From: Saccharofermentans sp.
GTDB lineage: Bacteria; Bacillota; Clostridia; Saccharofermentanales; Saccharofermentanaceae
Reading direction: 5' to 3'
DNA: 57,355 nt
Assembly: GCA_016292215.1 (NCBI GenBank)
Contig: JAEFBB010000011.1
Span: forward strand, 1-57,355
Position 1 is the stretch's first letter, and each line of letters begins with the position of its first letter. A program made the translations under genes and the position numbers. Under the pieces are notes generated by a model, which did not search any database, was not told the origin of the DNA, and was given only the letters and a program-made list of their open reading frames with translations. Positions 1 to 8,963 of the stretch are shown one piece after another.

Positions 1-20
1 GTTATAAGGAGTATGAACAT

Positions 21-1769
21 ATGGATTACAAAGATTTAATCGCTTCAAATTTATCTGATTGTACCGGCCTGGACAAGGCTCAGGTCTTAGGTCTTATCGA
101 GATCCCGCCCAAGCTCGAGCTTGGAGATTATGCTTTTCCTTGCTTTGTGCTGGCTAAGACCCTTCATAAGGCTCCGCCCATGATCGCTAACGAGCTTAAG
201 GAAAATCCCGAGCTTATTAAGGGCTTTGACGGTGCTGTTACCGTTGATACGGCAGGTCCTTACATCAACTTCAGGATCGACAAGGGCATCCTTGCCAAAA
301 ATGTCGTATCTGAGATCATCGAAGCAGGCGACCAATACGGCAATAAGAACATCGGTGAGGGTAAGAACGTCATTATCGAGTTCTCTTCGCCTAATATTGC
401 CAAGCCTTTCCACGTAGGCCATGCATTTACGACGATCCTCGGAAATTCTCTGTCGAACATCTATACAAGACTCGGCTATAACGTCATCAGATTCAATCAC
501 CTGGGCGACTACGGCACACAGTTCGGTAAGCTCATTACTGCTTACAGGCTCTGGGGTGACGAGCAGGCCATGCAGGATAACCCGATCGACGAGCTCACCA
601 GGATCTATGTCAAGTTCCACGATGAGTGCAAAGTAAGCGAAGAGCGCGAGAAGGAGCTTGAGGATACAGCAAGAGATAACTTCAGAAAGCTCGAAGAGGG
701 TGAGGCTGAAGAGGTAGCACTCTGGAAGCGCTTCAGGGACTTAAGCCTTGAGGTCTTTGAGAAGACATATAAGAGAATGGGCATCAAGTTCGATAACTAT
801 AACGGAGAGTCCTTCTATTCTTCAAGGATCCCCGCAGTTGTTGAGATGCTTGAGAGCAAGGGCCTTCTCGAAGAGAGCGAAGGCGCCAAGGTCGTTAAGC
901 TCGATGACGAAGGACTTCCTCCGTGCCTCGTAGTAAAGAGCGACGGCACCACTATCTATGCTTCAAGAGACCTTGCAGCAGTTCTTTACAGACATGAAGA
1001 ATTCAATTTCTATAAGAATATCTACGTTGTCGGACTTCCCCAGCAGCTGCACTTCAGACAGGTTTTCGCCGTCTTGAAGAAGGCAGGATATGATTTTGCT
1101 GACGATTGTGTACATGTAGGCTTCGGACTTCTGAAGTTCAAGGACAACACGGCATTCTCCACACGTGCGGGAAATATCATAAAGCTTGATGATTTCCTCG
1201 ATAAAACAACGGAGAAGACAGCTGAGATAATCAGAAAGAACAGCGAGCTCAGAGGCGGCGACATGACCGACGAGCAGATCGCTGAAGTATCTGAAGTAGT
1301 TGGCCTCGGTGCCGTTACATACACATATCTGAAGGCCGGAAGAGAGAAGGATATCTTCTTTGACTGGGACGATATGCTTGATTTTGAGGGCGATACCGCT
1401 CCTTACCTCATCTACACATATGCGAGGATCAAGTCCATTCTCCGTAAGGCTGCTGATGCAGGCGTAGCAGGCGGTTCGATCGATTCTGCCGCTAAGCTTA
1501 CGGCTGAAGACGAATATGCGGTAATCAGAAGCCTTGCAGACTTTAAGGACGCTGTAGTTAAGGCAGCTGAGAGCTATGAGCCTTTCATGATCTCACGCCA
1601 GATCGCTCTTATTGCAAGGAACTTCAACCGTTTTTATAACAATTCAAGAATCCTCAATGTCGAAGACGAAGAGGTCAGAGACGCACGTCTTAAGCTCTGC
1701 GAGGCAGTAAGTGACTGCCTCAAGTCAGGCCTCGATATGCTCGGAATCGGCGTAGTTGAGAAGATGTAA
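21..1769 (+). CDS. argS: Arginyl-tRNA synthetase
   Basis: Cytoplasmic class I aminoacyl-tRNA synthetase that charges tRNA-Arg with arginine using ATP. The 582 residues match the usual length. The N-terminal additive domain (about residues 1-100) is followed by the Rossmann catalytic core, with the HIGH-type motif HVGH at residues 131-134 after SSPNIAKPF. The KMSKS-equivalent loop reads AFSTRAG, so the lysine of the canonical motif is absent, which is common in ArgS. The C-terminal DALR anticodon-binding domain ends near ILNVEDEEVRDARL. An AAGGAG ribosome site lies 5-10 bases before the ATG. It leads a close run of four genes; the next gene starts within about 20 bases of its stop. Confidence 0.97.
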   Translation: MDYKDLIASNLSDCTGLDKAQVLGLIEIPPKLELGDYAFPCFVLAKTLHKAPPMIANELKENPELIKGFDGAVTVDTAGPYINFRIDKGILAKNVVSEIIEAGDQYGNKNIGEGKNVIIEFSSPNIAKPFHVGHAFTTILGNSLSNIYTRLGYNVIRFNHLGDYGTQFGKLITAYRLWGDEQAMQDNPIDELTRIYVKFHDECKVSEEREKELEDTARDNFRKLEEGEAEEVALWKRFRDLSLEVFEKTYKRMGIKFDNYNGESFYSSRIPAVVEMLESKGLLEESEGAKVVKLDDEGLPPCLVVKSDGTTIYASRDLAAVLYRHEEFNFYKNIYVVGLPQQLHFRQVFAVLKKAGYDFADDCVHVGFGLLKFKDNTAFSTRAGNIIKLDDFLDKTTEKTAEIIRKNSELRGGDMTDEQIAEVSEVVGLGAVTYTYLKAGREKDIFFDWDDMLDFEGDTAPYLIYTYARIKSILRKAADAGVAGGSIDSAAKLTAEDEYAVIRSLADFKDAVVKAAESYEPFMISRQIALIARNFNRFYNNSRILNVEDEEVRDARLKLCEAVSDCLKSGLDMLGIGVVEKM

Positions 1770-1790
1770 GTGCTAGAAAGGGCGAACACA

Positions 1791-3503
1791 GTGGATAACA
1801 CAACTAACAGTTCGGTACCTGATTTTAAGGATCTTAAGTATTCAAGACCTGATCTTGATAAGTTTACTGAGACCGTAAGGAATGTCAGGCTCAGATTGAT
1901 GACTGCAAAGACATCGGAAGCTGCAGATGAAGCGATCGGCGAATATGAGCTTGCCATCAGCTCATTTGACACGCAGTATGCGCTTTGCCAGATCCTTCAT
2001 GACCTTGATACTTCCAATGAGTTCTATAACACCGAGCTGGAGTTTTTCGATGAGGCCTCCGCAAGAGTGCAGGAGCTTTCATCTGCCGTATTATCCGGAC
2101 TTCTTACCTGTCCCTGCGCTGATACGCTTAAGGTCAAGTACGGCCCCATGATCTTCCGCAAGGCCAAGAACCAGAGGGAGATTATCTCAAGCGAAGTTAT
2201 CGATGATCTTACTGAGGAATCAAAGCTCGAAAATGAGTATTCCCAGAAGCAGTCCGAAGCAGAGATCATTCTTGGCAAAAAGACACTTAACTTGAGCCTT
2301 ATCCAGCCATATCTGGAATCAACGGACAGGAACGTAAGACGCAGTGCATGCAAGGCTCTTGATGCTTACTATATGTCCCGTAAAGAGACCTATGACAAGA
2401 TCTACGACGATCTTGTTAAGGTGAGGACTACTGCAGCTAAGAAGCTCGGATACCAGAGCTTTACCGAGCTCGGCTATAAGCGCATGGAGCGCTACGATTA
2501 CACGAGAGAAGAAGTAGCCGCATTCAGGGAGAATATCAAGAGATATATCGTGCCTCTTACGACTCAGATAAGAAAGCTCCAGCAGGAAAGACTTAAGGTC
2601 GATGAGCTTATGTTCCACGATCTTCCGTGCCTTTTTGCAGAGGGTAATCCGGCACCTGTCATCAACAAAGATACTTATAAAGACGCTGCAGGCAAGTTCT
2701 TCAGAAAGATCTTTGATGCCACGCCCAGTTTCTTTGATGTATTGTCAGAACACGGTTATACCGATCTTCTGTCACGTCCTTCGAAGTCCACGGGCGGCTA
2801 CTGCATGTATCTTGAAGACTACTGCATTCCCTTTATCTTCATGAACGGCAACGGCACATTCGATGACGTCGCTACAGTGGTTCATGAGGGCGGTCACGCT
2901 TATGCGGCTTTGTCAGGCGCTGAGTCATCTCCTTTTGTAGAGTGCTTATCTCCGACGCTTGAGACATGTGAGATCCATTCGACATCTATGGAATATATGT
3001 CTTATCCTTTCATGGATATTTTCTACGGCAAGCAGGCTGACCAGTACTGCGAGCTCCATATGACTGAAGGCCTTTTGTTCCTTCCTTACGGCTGTATGGT
3101 CGACGAGTTCCAGCATATCGTATATGACAATCCCGACATGACTCCCGAAGAGCGTCATGCGGCCTGGAAGCAGCTTGAAGAGACATACCAGCCCTTCATC
3201 AAATACGATGAGAACGACACGCCTTTCCATGCTATGGGCGGCGCCTGGATGAAGAAGGATCACATCTTCACAACACCGTTCTACTATATCGATTATTGTC
3301 TTTCACAGATATGCGCTCTTGAGCTCTGGGACGAATCAAGAGTGGATATGAAGGAAGCTCTGGAGAAGTACAATACGCTCTGCCAGCTTGGCGGAAGCGA
3401 TACATTCCTTAATCTTATAAAGAAGGCCGGCATCGAATCACCGTTTAACGTCGACGTTATCAAGCGTCTGGCATATACCTGCGCGGACTTCCTTAATCTG
3501 TGA
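1791..3503 (+). CDS. pepF: M3-family oligoendopeptidase (PepF-like)
   Basis: Cytosolic zinc metallopeptidase of family M3 that cuts short peptides. The zinc-binding HExxH motif is HEGGH at residues 365-369 of the chosen frame, followed by the glutamate-bearing helix CEIHSTSMEYM about 25 residues later that should give the third ligand. The length of about 570 residues is normal. An in-frame GTG at 1770 directly after the argS stop would add seven residues, but the AGAAAGGG ribosome site at 1775-1782 is placed correctly for the GTG at 1791, so I prefer that start. The PepF subtype, as opposed to another M3 clade, is inferred. Confidence 0.92.
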   Translation: MDNTTNSSVPDFKDLKYSRPDLDKFTETVRNVRLRLMTAKTSEAADEAIGEYELAISSFDTQYALCQILHDLDTSNEFYNTELEFFDEASARVQELSSAVLSGLLTCPCADTLKVKYGPMIFRKAKNQREIISSEVIDDLTEESKLENEYSQKQSEAEIILGKKTLNLSLIQPYLESTDRNVRRSACKALDAYYMSRKETYDKIYDDLVKVRTTAAKKLGYQSFTELGYKRMERYDYTREEVAAFRENIKRYIVPLTTQIRKLQQERLKVDELMFHDLPCLFAEGNPAPVINKDTYKDAAGKFFRKIFDATPSFFDVLSEHGYTDLLSRPSKSTGGYCMYLEDYCIPFIFMNGNGTFDDVATVVHEGGHAYAALSGAESSPFVECLSPTLETCEIHSTSMEYMSYPFMDIFYGKQADQYCELHMTEGLLFLPYGCMVDEFQHIVYDNPDMTPEERHAAWKQLEETYQPFIKYDENDTPFHAMGGAWMKKDHIFTTPFYYIDYCLSQICALELWDESRVDMKEALEKYNTLCQLGGSDTFLNLIKKAGIESPFNVDVIKRLAYTCADFLNL

Positions 3504-3512
3504 GGCCTTGAG

Positions 3513-4943
3513 ATGCAACTCCCTGAGAGCTTTGTAAATGAGATGAATGATTTCTTCTCGCGTTACAAGTATGTACCGCAGGAAGGATTCTATGACAGCT
3601 TTGATAAAGAACCTTTGAAGGGCATCCGTTTCTCGCGATCGAAAATCTCTTCTAAGGACCAGGAGAAGGCTCTTTTATCCGACATGAACGAGGACATCAC
3701 TCCTGTCTCATGGTGCGACGGCGGCTACTATGTAAATAACGAGCCCGGCGGAAAAGATCCTCTCTATCACGCTGGTGTTTACTATCCTCAGGAGCCTTCA
3801 GCCATGCTGCCTGCGCAGGTAATGGCGGCAAAGCCCGGAGAGATAGTGCTTGACCTCTGTGCTGCCCCCGGCGGCAAAGCATGCAGACTGGGCGAAGACA
3901 TGAGAGGGCAGGGCATCCTGGTCGCAAATGAGATCAGCTTCGAGCGTTCCAAGGCGCTGCTGCGCAACATCGAGCGCTCCGGTATCGAAGGACTCGTCAT
4001 CCTTAATGAGACCCCCGAGAATATCGCTGACAGGCTTCCGTTATTCTTCGATAAGATCCTTATCGACGCTCCCTGCTCGGGCGAAGGCATGTTCAGAAGG
4101 GACAAGGGCACCACAAAGAGCTATATGAACTACGGGCCTAAGGTCTGTGTTCCTTTGCAGGAATCGATACTTGAGGCGGCTGACAAATGCCTTAAAGAAG
4201 GCGGTTCCATTGTTTATTCCACATGTACATTCTGTGTAGATGAAGACGAAGGACAGATCGCTTCGTTTATCTCACGCCACCCTGAATACCACGTTAAGGC
4301 ACATCCTGAGATAGAAGGCGTTACTCATGCAGGCGAAGACTCAATTTTGCCGGGCTCTATGAGGATCTGGCCTCATTTATCTGAAGGCGACGGCCATTTC
4401 TGCGTTCACCTCATTAAGGGCAAAGAAAAGGATTTGAGATCGGCTGAAGAATACCTTATCAGGGATGTCGTAGGCAGCAAGGACAAGAATGCCGAAGCAG
4501 CTTTGAGCGTGCTTGATGAAGTGCTGTCTGAGGGCGGCAGGGAAGAGCTTCTTACGGGGCGTTTTGTAAGCCACGGGACAGGCCTTTTTAAGATGACCTT
4601 TGACGAGAAGATCTTTAAGGGCCTTAAGGTAGTAAAGACAGGCCTTTATGTGGGTGATCTTAAGCCCTTGAAGTCCGGAAAGAAGGTTTTCGAGCCTTCC
4701 AACAGCATAGCGCTGACTCTCGGCAAAGACGCGATCAGGGACGATTCGTACATGTCACTTGGCAGAGACGATGACAGGCTTACAAAATATTTAAGGGGCG
4801 AGACAATATCGATCCTGCCTGATGACGGGCTCAAAGCATCGGGTACGATAATCGTCGGAATAGGCAGTTTCCCCTTAGGATTTGCGAAGATCAACGGACA
4901 GACTGCGAAAAATATGTATCCCAAAGCATGGAGGCTTATATGA
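3513..4943 (+). CDS. 16S rRNA m5C methyltransferase, RsmF/NOL1-NOP2-sun family
   Basis: SAM-dependent RNA cytosine-C5 methyltransferase, probably acting on ribosomal RNA. The Rossmann core carries the SAM-binding motif DLCAAPGGKACRLGE near residue 110. Both catalytic cysteines are present: DAPCSGEG (Cys188) and STCTF (Cys238), the two-cysteine arrangement of this family. The roughly 170 C-terminal residues resemble the RsmF-type accessory and PUA-like domain. A GAGG site at 3502-3505 precedes the ATG by seven bases. Its stop overlaps the next gene in an ATGA junction, indicating translational coupling to rdgB. Confidence 0.93.
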   Translation: MQLPESFVNEMNDFFSRYKYVPQEGFYDSFDKEPLKGIRFSRSKISSKDQEKALLSDMNEDITPVSWCDGGYYVNNEPGGKDPLYHAGVYYPQEPSAMLPAQVMAAKPGEIVLDLCAAPGGKACRLGEDMRGQGILVANEISFERSKALLRNIERSGIEGLVILNETPENIADRLPLFFDKILIDAPCSGEGMFRRDKGTTKSYMNYGPKVCVPLQESILEAADKCLKEGGSIVYSTCTFCVDEDEGQIASFISRHPEYHVKAHPEIEGVTHAGEDSILPGSMRIWPHLSEGDGHFCVHLIKGKEKDLRSAEEYLIRDVVGSKDKNAEAALSVLDEVLSEGGREELLTGRFVSHGTGLFKMTFDEKIFKGLKVVKTGLYVGDLKPLKSGKKVFEPSNSIALTLGKDAIRDDSYMSLGRDDDRLTKYLRGETISILPDDGLKASGTIIVGIGSFPLGFAKINGQTAKNMYPKAWRLI

Positions 4944-5548
4944 CAAAAGAATTCAAACTCATTCTTGCTACTTCAAATAAGGACAAGGCAAGAGAGATTG
5001 CAGAGATATTAAGTGACACGCCTTTTGTTGTCTCGACAATGAAGGAAGAGGGATTTAACCCTGATATAGTAGAAGACGGCAAGACTTTTGAAGAGAATGC
5101 GCTTATAAAAGCCAGAGCGGTGCATGCACTGGCTCAGAATGCCTATGTTATGGCTGATGATTCGGGCCTTTGCATAGACGCGTTAGACGGTGCGCCGGGC
5201 ATTTATTCGGCCAGGTTCTGCGGTGAGGACTCCACATATCCCGAGAAATTTGCCAAGATCTTCGAGATGCTCAAGGACGTGCCTGAAGAGAAGAGGACTG
5301 CCAAGTTTGTGTGCAGCATCGCTGTCGTAAGGCCTGACGGCTCTGAATTTACGGTAAGAGGCGAAGTGTGCGGCGTATTGCACGAGAAGCCCATGGGTGA
5401 CGGGGGATTCGGCTATGATCCTATCTTCTATGTTCCTGAATTCGGCATGACCACCGCCCAGATGACCAAGGAGCAGAAGAACTCCATAAGCCACAGGGGA
5501 AAAGCTTCAAGAGCAATGGCTGAAAGGCTTAAAGCAGATTTATCCTAA
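4940..5548 (+). CDS. rdgB: Non-canonical purine NTP pyrophosphatase (XTP/dITPase, Ham1/RdgB)
   Basis: Cleans the nucleotide pool by hydrolysing XTP, ITP and dITP to monophosphates. Family motifs are visible: SNKDKAREIAEIL at the N-terminus (substrate loop, SxNxxK type), ADDSGLCIDALDGAPGIYSA with the catalytic aspartates, FGYDPIF, and SHRGKA near the C-terminus. The length of 202 residues is typical. A longer frame opens at ATG 4928, but GGAGG at 4930-4934 lies five bases before the ATG at 4940, which also overlaps the preceding stop, so the shorter form is chosen. Last gene of the argS run. Confidence 0.95.
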   Translation: MTKEFKLILATSNKDKAREIAEILSDTPFVVSTMKEEGFNPDIVEDGKTFEENALIKARAVHALAQNAYVMADDSGLCIDALDGAPGIYSARFCGEDSTYPEKFAKIFEMLKDVPEEKRTAKFVCSIAVVRPDGSEFTVRGEVCGVLHEKPMGDGGFGYDPIFYVPEFGMTTAQMTKEQKNSISHRGKASRAMAERLKADLS

Positions 5549-5564
5549 TATAAATATATTTAGA

Positions 5565-5593
5565 TTGAAAACAGGGCTTAATCGTGCTAATAT
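5565..5593 (+). promoter_or_regulatory. Sigma-A-type promoter for ACT-hom
   Basis: TTGAAA at 5565-5570 and TAATAT at 5588-5593 with a 17-base spacer and an extended -10 (TGC just before the hexamer). It lies in the 117-base gap after rdgB. Transcription would begin near 5600 and give a leader of about 65 bases before the ACT-domain gene. Confidence 0.65.
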
Positions 5594-5665
5594 TGTCAGG
5601 CGCGTACAAATGTCCGCCGTGGAAAGTACTGTATCGCGAAAATCTCGAGGAAAGGACAAATAAAT

Positions 5666-6112
5666 ATGCCCCAGGATAACCCCGAATATTTTCTCGTCGA
5701 TAAGAGAGTCCTGCCTGAAGTTTTCATAAAGGTAATGGAAGTCAAGCAGCGTCTTAATACCGGTGAATCCACTTCCGTAAATGAGGCCGTCAGAAAGACC
5801 GGTCTTTCAAGAAGTGCTTACTACAAGTACAAGGATTCCGTTTTGCCGTTCTATGAGGCGGCAAGAGGCAAGAAGGTTACGCTTCTTCTCTCTGTAGAAA
5901 ACTTCCAGGGAATCCTTTCTGAGATCATCAGAACGATAGCAGAGTCACGCGCGAATATTCTGACTATCAACCAGAATATTCCGATCAACGGTCTGGCAGA
6001 CATCTCGATCTCCATCGAGACAGTATCAATGTACGGCACCGTTGACGACATAATCAATGATATTTCTAAGCTCGCAGGCGTGCGCAAGTGCATGGTGCTG
6101 AGCAGGGAATAA
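5666..6112 (+). CDS. ACT-domain regulatory protein (PheB-like, UPF0735 family)
   Basis: A 148-residue protein with an N-terminal DNA-binding-like stretch (AVRKTGLSRSAYYKYKDSV, about residues 40-60) and a C-terminal ACT domain (about 70-147, beginning VTLLLSVENFQGILSEII). ACT domains bind amino acids and regulate biosynthesis. The family is often found just upstream of hom in Clostridia. Here the gap to hom is 19 bases, so the two are surely co-transcribed. An AGGAAAGGA ribosome site precedes the ATG. Possible roles are threonine or other amino-acid feedback on the neighbouring dehydrogenase or transcriptional control; neither is shown by sequence alone. Confidence 0.88.
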   Translation: MPQDNPEYFLVDKRVLPEVFIKVMEVKQRLNTGESTSVNEAVRKTGLSRSAYYKYKDSVLPFYEAARGKKVTLLLSVENFQGILSEIIRTIAESRANILTINQNIPINGLADISISIETVSMYGTVDDIINDISKLAGVRKCMVLSRE

Positions 6113-6131
6113 GGAAAGGAAACAGTAAGAA

Positions 6132-7310
6132 ATGGCAATTAACATCGCAATTTTGGGATTCGGAACGGTCGGCTCGGGTGTAGCCGAGACGTTGGACATC
6201 AACAAGGATGTTATCAGAAAGCGTATCGGACAGGAGATCAACGTTAAGTATATCCTTGATATCAGGGATTTCCCAGACAGCAGGTTCGCAGATCTCGTAA
6301 CACATGATGCTGACGAGGTATTTACAAGTGATATCAAGATCGCCGTTGAGACGATCGGAGGCGCAAGAGTAGCTTATGAGTATACTAAGCGGGCTTTGTC
6401 TGCAGGAATCAGCGTCGTAACGTCCAACAAGGAGCTCGTTTCCACACACGGCCCCGAGCTTATTGAGATCGCTTACCAGAATAATTGCTGCTATTACTTC
6501 GAGGCTGCCGTTGGCGGCGGTATCCCGATCATCAGACCTTTGTATAAGTGCCTTGCAGCCAACAAGATCACAAAGATCGCAGGTATCGTTAACGGTACGA
6601 CAAACTACATCCTTTCCCAGATGAAGAATGAGGGAATCGATTTTGATACTGCCTTGAAGCAGGCTCAGGCTAACGGTTTTGCCGAAGCTAATCCGTCTGC
6701 TGACATAGAAGGCATCGATGCACAGAGAAAGATATCCATCCTTTCAACGATCGCTAACGACGGCGCGTATATCGCTCCTGAGTCGATCTCTGCAGAGGGC
6801 ATATCGGCAGTTACGACGGCTGACATGGAGTTCGCTGCTTCCATCGGCTGCGACATCAAGCTTATCGCTCTTTATGAAGCAGGCGACAAGCCCGTTGTCT
6901 ATGTCGCTCCCACGCTCGTTGACAAGAGCAATCTCCTGTACAACGTCTGCGGCGTTTTCAATGCGATCATGGTAGACGGCAACAGCTTGGGCCAGGCTAT
7001 GTTCTACGGCCAGGGCGCAGGCACGCTCCCTACGGCTTCTGCGGTTTGCGGAGATATCCTCGAGGTTGCTGCTACGAACGGCAAGCCCACTGAAGACAGA
7101 AACTGGACCAAGGAAAGCGTTGAAGTAACTCCTTACGATGAGATCGTCTCTGATATCGTTATCAGAGCAGATGCTTCCAAGACGGTAGAAGGCTATGAGA
7201 GCTGCGCTTTGTCCGATGAGGCAGTCCTCGTTAAGGGCATCAGGCATAAGGATATTGCTGACCTTGTCGCTAAGACTGGCGCTAAGTCCTGGATGCACTA
7301 TCTGAAGTAA
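6132..7310 (+). CDS. hom: Homoserine dehydrogenase, short form without ACT domain
   Basis: Reduces aspartate semialdehyde to homoserine, the branch to threonine and methionine. The NAD(P)-binding motif GFGTVGSG opens the protein. The catalytic domain shows AAVGGGIPIIRPL, VNGTTNYILSQM and ANPSADIEGIDAQRKISIL. At 392 residues it ends soon after the catalytic domain. The C-terminal ACT domain of the roughly 430-residue Bacillus-type enzyme is missing, and a separate ACT protein is encoded directly upstream. An AGGAAAGGAAAC ribosome site precedes the ATG. The transcription unit probably ends in the 39-base gap before the response regulator. Confidence 0.96.
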   Translation: MAINIAILGFGTVGSGVAETLDINKDVIRKRIGQEINVKYILDIRDFPDSRFADLVTHDADEVFTSDIKIAVETIGGARVAYEYTKRALSAGISVVTSNKELVSTHGPELIEIAYQNNCCYYFEAAVGGGIPIIRPLYKCLAANKITKIAGIVNGTTNYILSQMKNEGIDFDTALKQAQANGFAEANPSADIEGIDAQRKISILSTIANDGAYIAPESISAEGISAVTTADMEFAASIGCDIKLIALYEAGDKPVVYVAPTLVDKSNLLYNVCGVFNAIMVDGNSLGQAMFYGQGAGTLPTASAVCGDILEVAATNGKPTEDRNWTKESVEVTPYDEIVSDIVIRADASKTVEGYESCALSDEAVLVKGIRHKDIADLVAKTGAKSWMHYLK

Positions 7311-7316
7311 TTCTTA

Positions 7317-7331
7317 GGGGTCGCCCCCCCC
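7317..7331. other. G4-C8 dyad with a poly-C tract
   Basis: The gap between hom and the response regulator holds GGGG, a TCG loop, and an uninterrupted run of eight C (7324-7331). It could fold as a small GC hairpin. It is not followed by a T run, so it is not a standard terminator. The response-regulator ATG at 7350 has no clear Shine-Dalgarno sequence after this tract. Confidence 0.4.
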
Positions 7332-7349
7332 AGAAACCTCGAAAAGCAT

Positions 7350-8963
7350 ATGGATAACATTAAGGTTTTTATTTGCGAAGACGAAAGCATCGTGCGTGAA
7401 GGATTGCGCGATATGATCCCGTGGGAAAAGTACGGGTTCGAATTCGTCGGTGATGCGCCGGACGGAGAGATGGCGCTGCCCATGATCCGCAAATTAAAGC
7501 CTGATGTCATCATCACCGATATCACGATGCCTTTCATGGACGGTCTGTCACTTTGCAGGATCGTCATGGGAGAGCTTCCCAATACCAAGATCATCATCAT
7601 AAGCGGATACAGCGACTTCGAATATGCCCGTAAAGCCATTGAATTGGGAGTAGAGCAGTATCTGTTAAAGCCGGTCACACGTGCCGACATGATCAAGGCA
7701 TTGGAAGGCATCAAGCAGAAGATCACTGAAGAATCCGAGCAGCTGAACTACATCAGCAAATACGAGCAGGAATTCAAGAAGTTCGAGCGATTCTCTCACA
7801 GGGCTTTTTTCGAGAAGCTCGTAGAGGGCTCTTTGTCTGTGCAGGATATCTATGAGCAGGCCAATGAGCTTCATCTTAATCTGACAGCAAACGGCTATAA
7901 CCTCGTTATCTTTACGATCAGTGACGCGAACCAGTCAGGCTATGCTGACGATGCGGCCAACGTCATGGAGAGCCTTTTCAATCACTTCATGCAGTACCCC
8001 GATTACATCCTTTTCAGATGCAATCTGCTTTCTTATGCGGTCCTTATCAAGGGTGATGCTGATGATCTCACGCAGCTGGGTGACCGTTGTGTAGACATGA
8101 TCAGGCAGCATTGCGAAGAGGCTGATTCGGATCTCGAGTGGTATGCGGCAGTAGGTGTGCCGACTAACAGACTGAGCGGGCTTTCGCGCTGCTATGCAGA
8201 TGCCAACAGGGCTTTTGCCTACAGGCACCTTTTCCCTGAGAAGCACATCTTCACATCGGAATTCTTTAAGACAGAGCAGTATGCCCCGAATACTAAGGAT
8301 CTTGATTCATTGGACGTTGCAAAGCTCGATCCGATGATCATAAGAAACTTCGTAAAGAACGGCACACAGGCTGAGGTCGAATCTTTTGCTGATGAATATA
8401 TCGCGAGCATCGAGATATTAGAGAATAACTTCCTGTTCAGATATTATCTTCTCGTAAGCATCAGGGTTAATGTCGAGCTGGCTCTCAGAGAGACCGGAGT
8501 AGAAGATCCGGACATCAATTTCCTGATGCCTTCTGTCGATATGGATATTGCTACAGAAGAGATCAAAAACAGATTTGTGGAATACCTTAAGTCTGCGATC
8601 ACTCTGCGTGATGCCGAGGCGATGAAGAGAAGCAGCGACATTATCGACAGCGCGCTGCGTTATATTGACAGTCATTATACGGATGAAGACATTTCGCTCG
8701 ATTCCGTTGCCATAGCGAGCAACATCAGTGCGAATTACCTGTCTGCGCTGTTCAGCCAGAAGGTAGGATTATCTTTTGTCGAATACGTTACCAAGAAACG
8801 AATGGAAAGAGCCAGACAGCTTCTGCGCAAGACCGATAAGAGATCGGGCGAGATAGCAGGCGAGGTAGGCTACAAGGATCCGAGATATTTCTCATTCGTC
8901 TTTAAGAAAAAGCATGGCTGTACGCCCAGCCAGTACCGTAACGGAGAGACAGAGGAAGAATGA
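7350..8963 (+). CDS. AraC-type response regulator (YesN family)
   Basis: Cytoplasmic two-component response regulator. The receiver domain (1-120) has the acidic pocket CEDE, phospho-acceptor Asp57 in ITDITMPFMDG, Ser85 and Lys107 (LLKPV). A long central region (about 130-420) links to a C-terminal AraC/XylS double helix-turn-helix (about 432-533) with ISANYLSALFSQKVGLSFVEYV and GYKDPRYFSFVFKKKHGCTPSQYR. The length of 537 residues is typical of YesN regulators of sugar import. Its stop overlaps the kinase start (ATGA). With the downstream kinase and lipoprotein it should activate the nearby sugar importer. The start has no good ribosome site. Confidence 0.95.
   Translation: MDNIKVFICEDESIVREGLRDMIPWEKYGFEFVGDAPDGEMALPMIRKLKPDVIITDITMPFMDGLSLCRIVMGELPNTKIIIISGYSDFEYARKAIELGVEQYLLKPVTRADMIKALEGIKQKITEESEQLNYISKYEQEFKKFERFSHRAFFEKLVEGSLSVQDIYEQANELHLNLTANGYNLVIFTISDANQSGYADDAANVMESLFNHFMQYPDYILFRCNLLSYAVLIKGDADDLTQLGDRCVDMIRQHCEEADSDLEWYAAVGVPTNRLSGLSRCYADANRAFAYRHLFPEKHIFTSEFFKTEQYAPNTKDLDSLDVAKLDPMIIRNFVKNGTQAEVESFADEYIASIEILENNFLFRYYLLVSIRVNVELALRETGVEDPDINFLMPSVDMDIATEEIKNRFVEYLKSAITLRDAEAMKRSSDIIDSALRYIDSHYTDEDISLDSVAIASNISANYLSALFSQKVGLSFVEYVTKKRMERARQLLRKTDKRSGEIAGEVGYKDPRYFSFVFKKKHGCTPSQYRNGETEEE

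Noticed and set aside
87..620. Long antisense frame within argS
   Set aside because: Opposite-strand shadow of a highly conserved gene; no ribosome site and no recognisable protein.
6744..7298. 184-residue antisense frame in hom
   Set aside because: Shadow frame caused by codon bias; hom is clear on the other strand.
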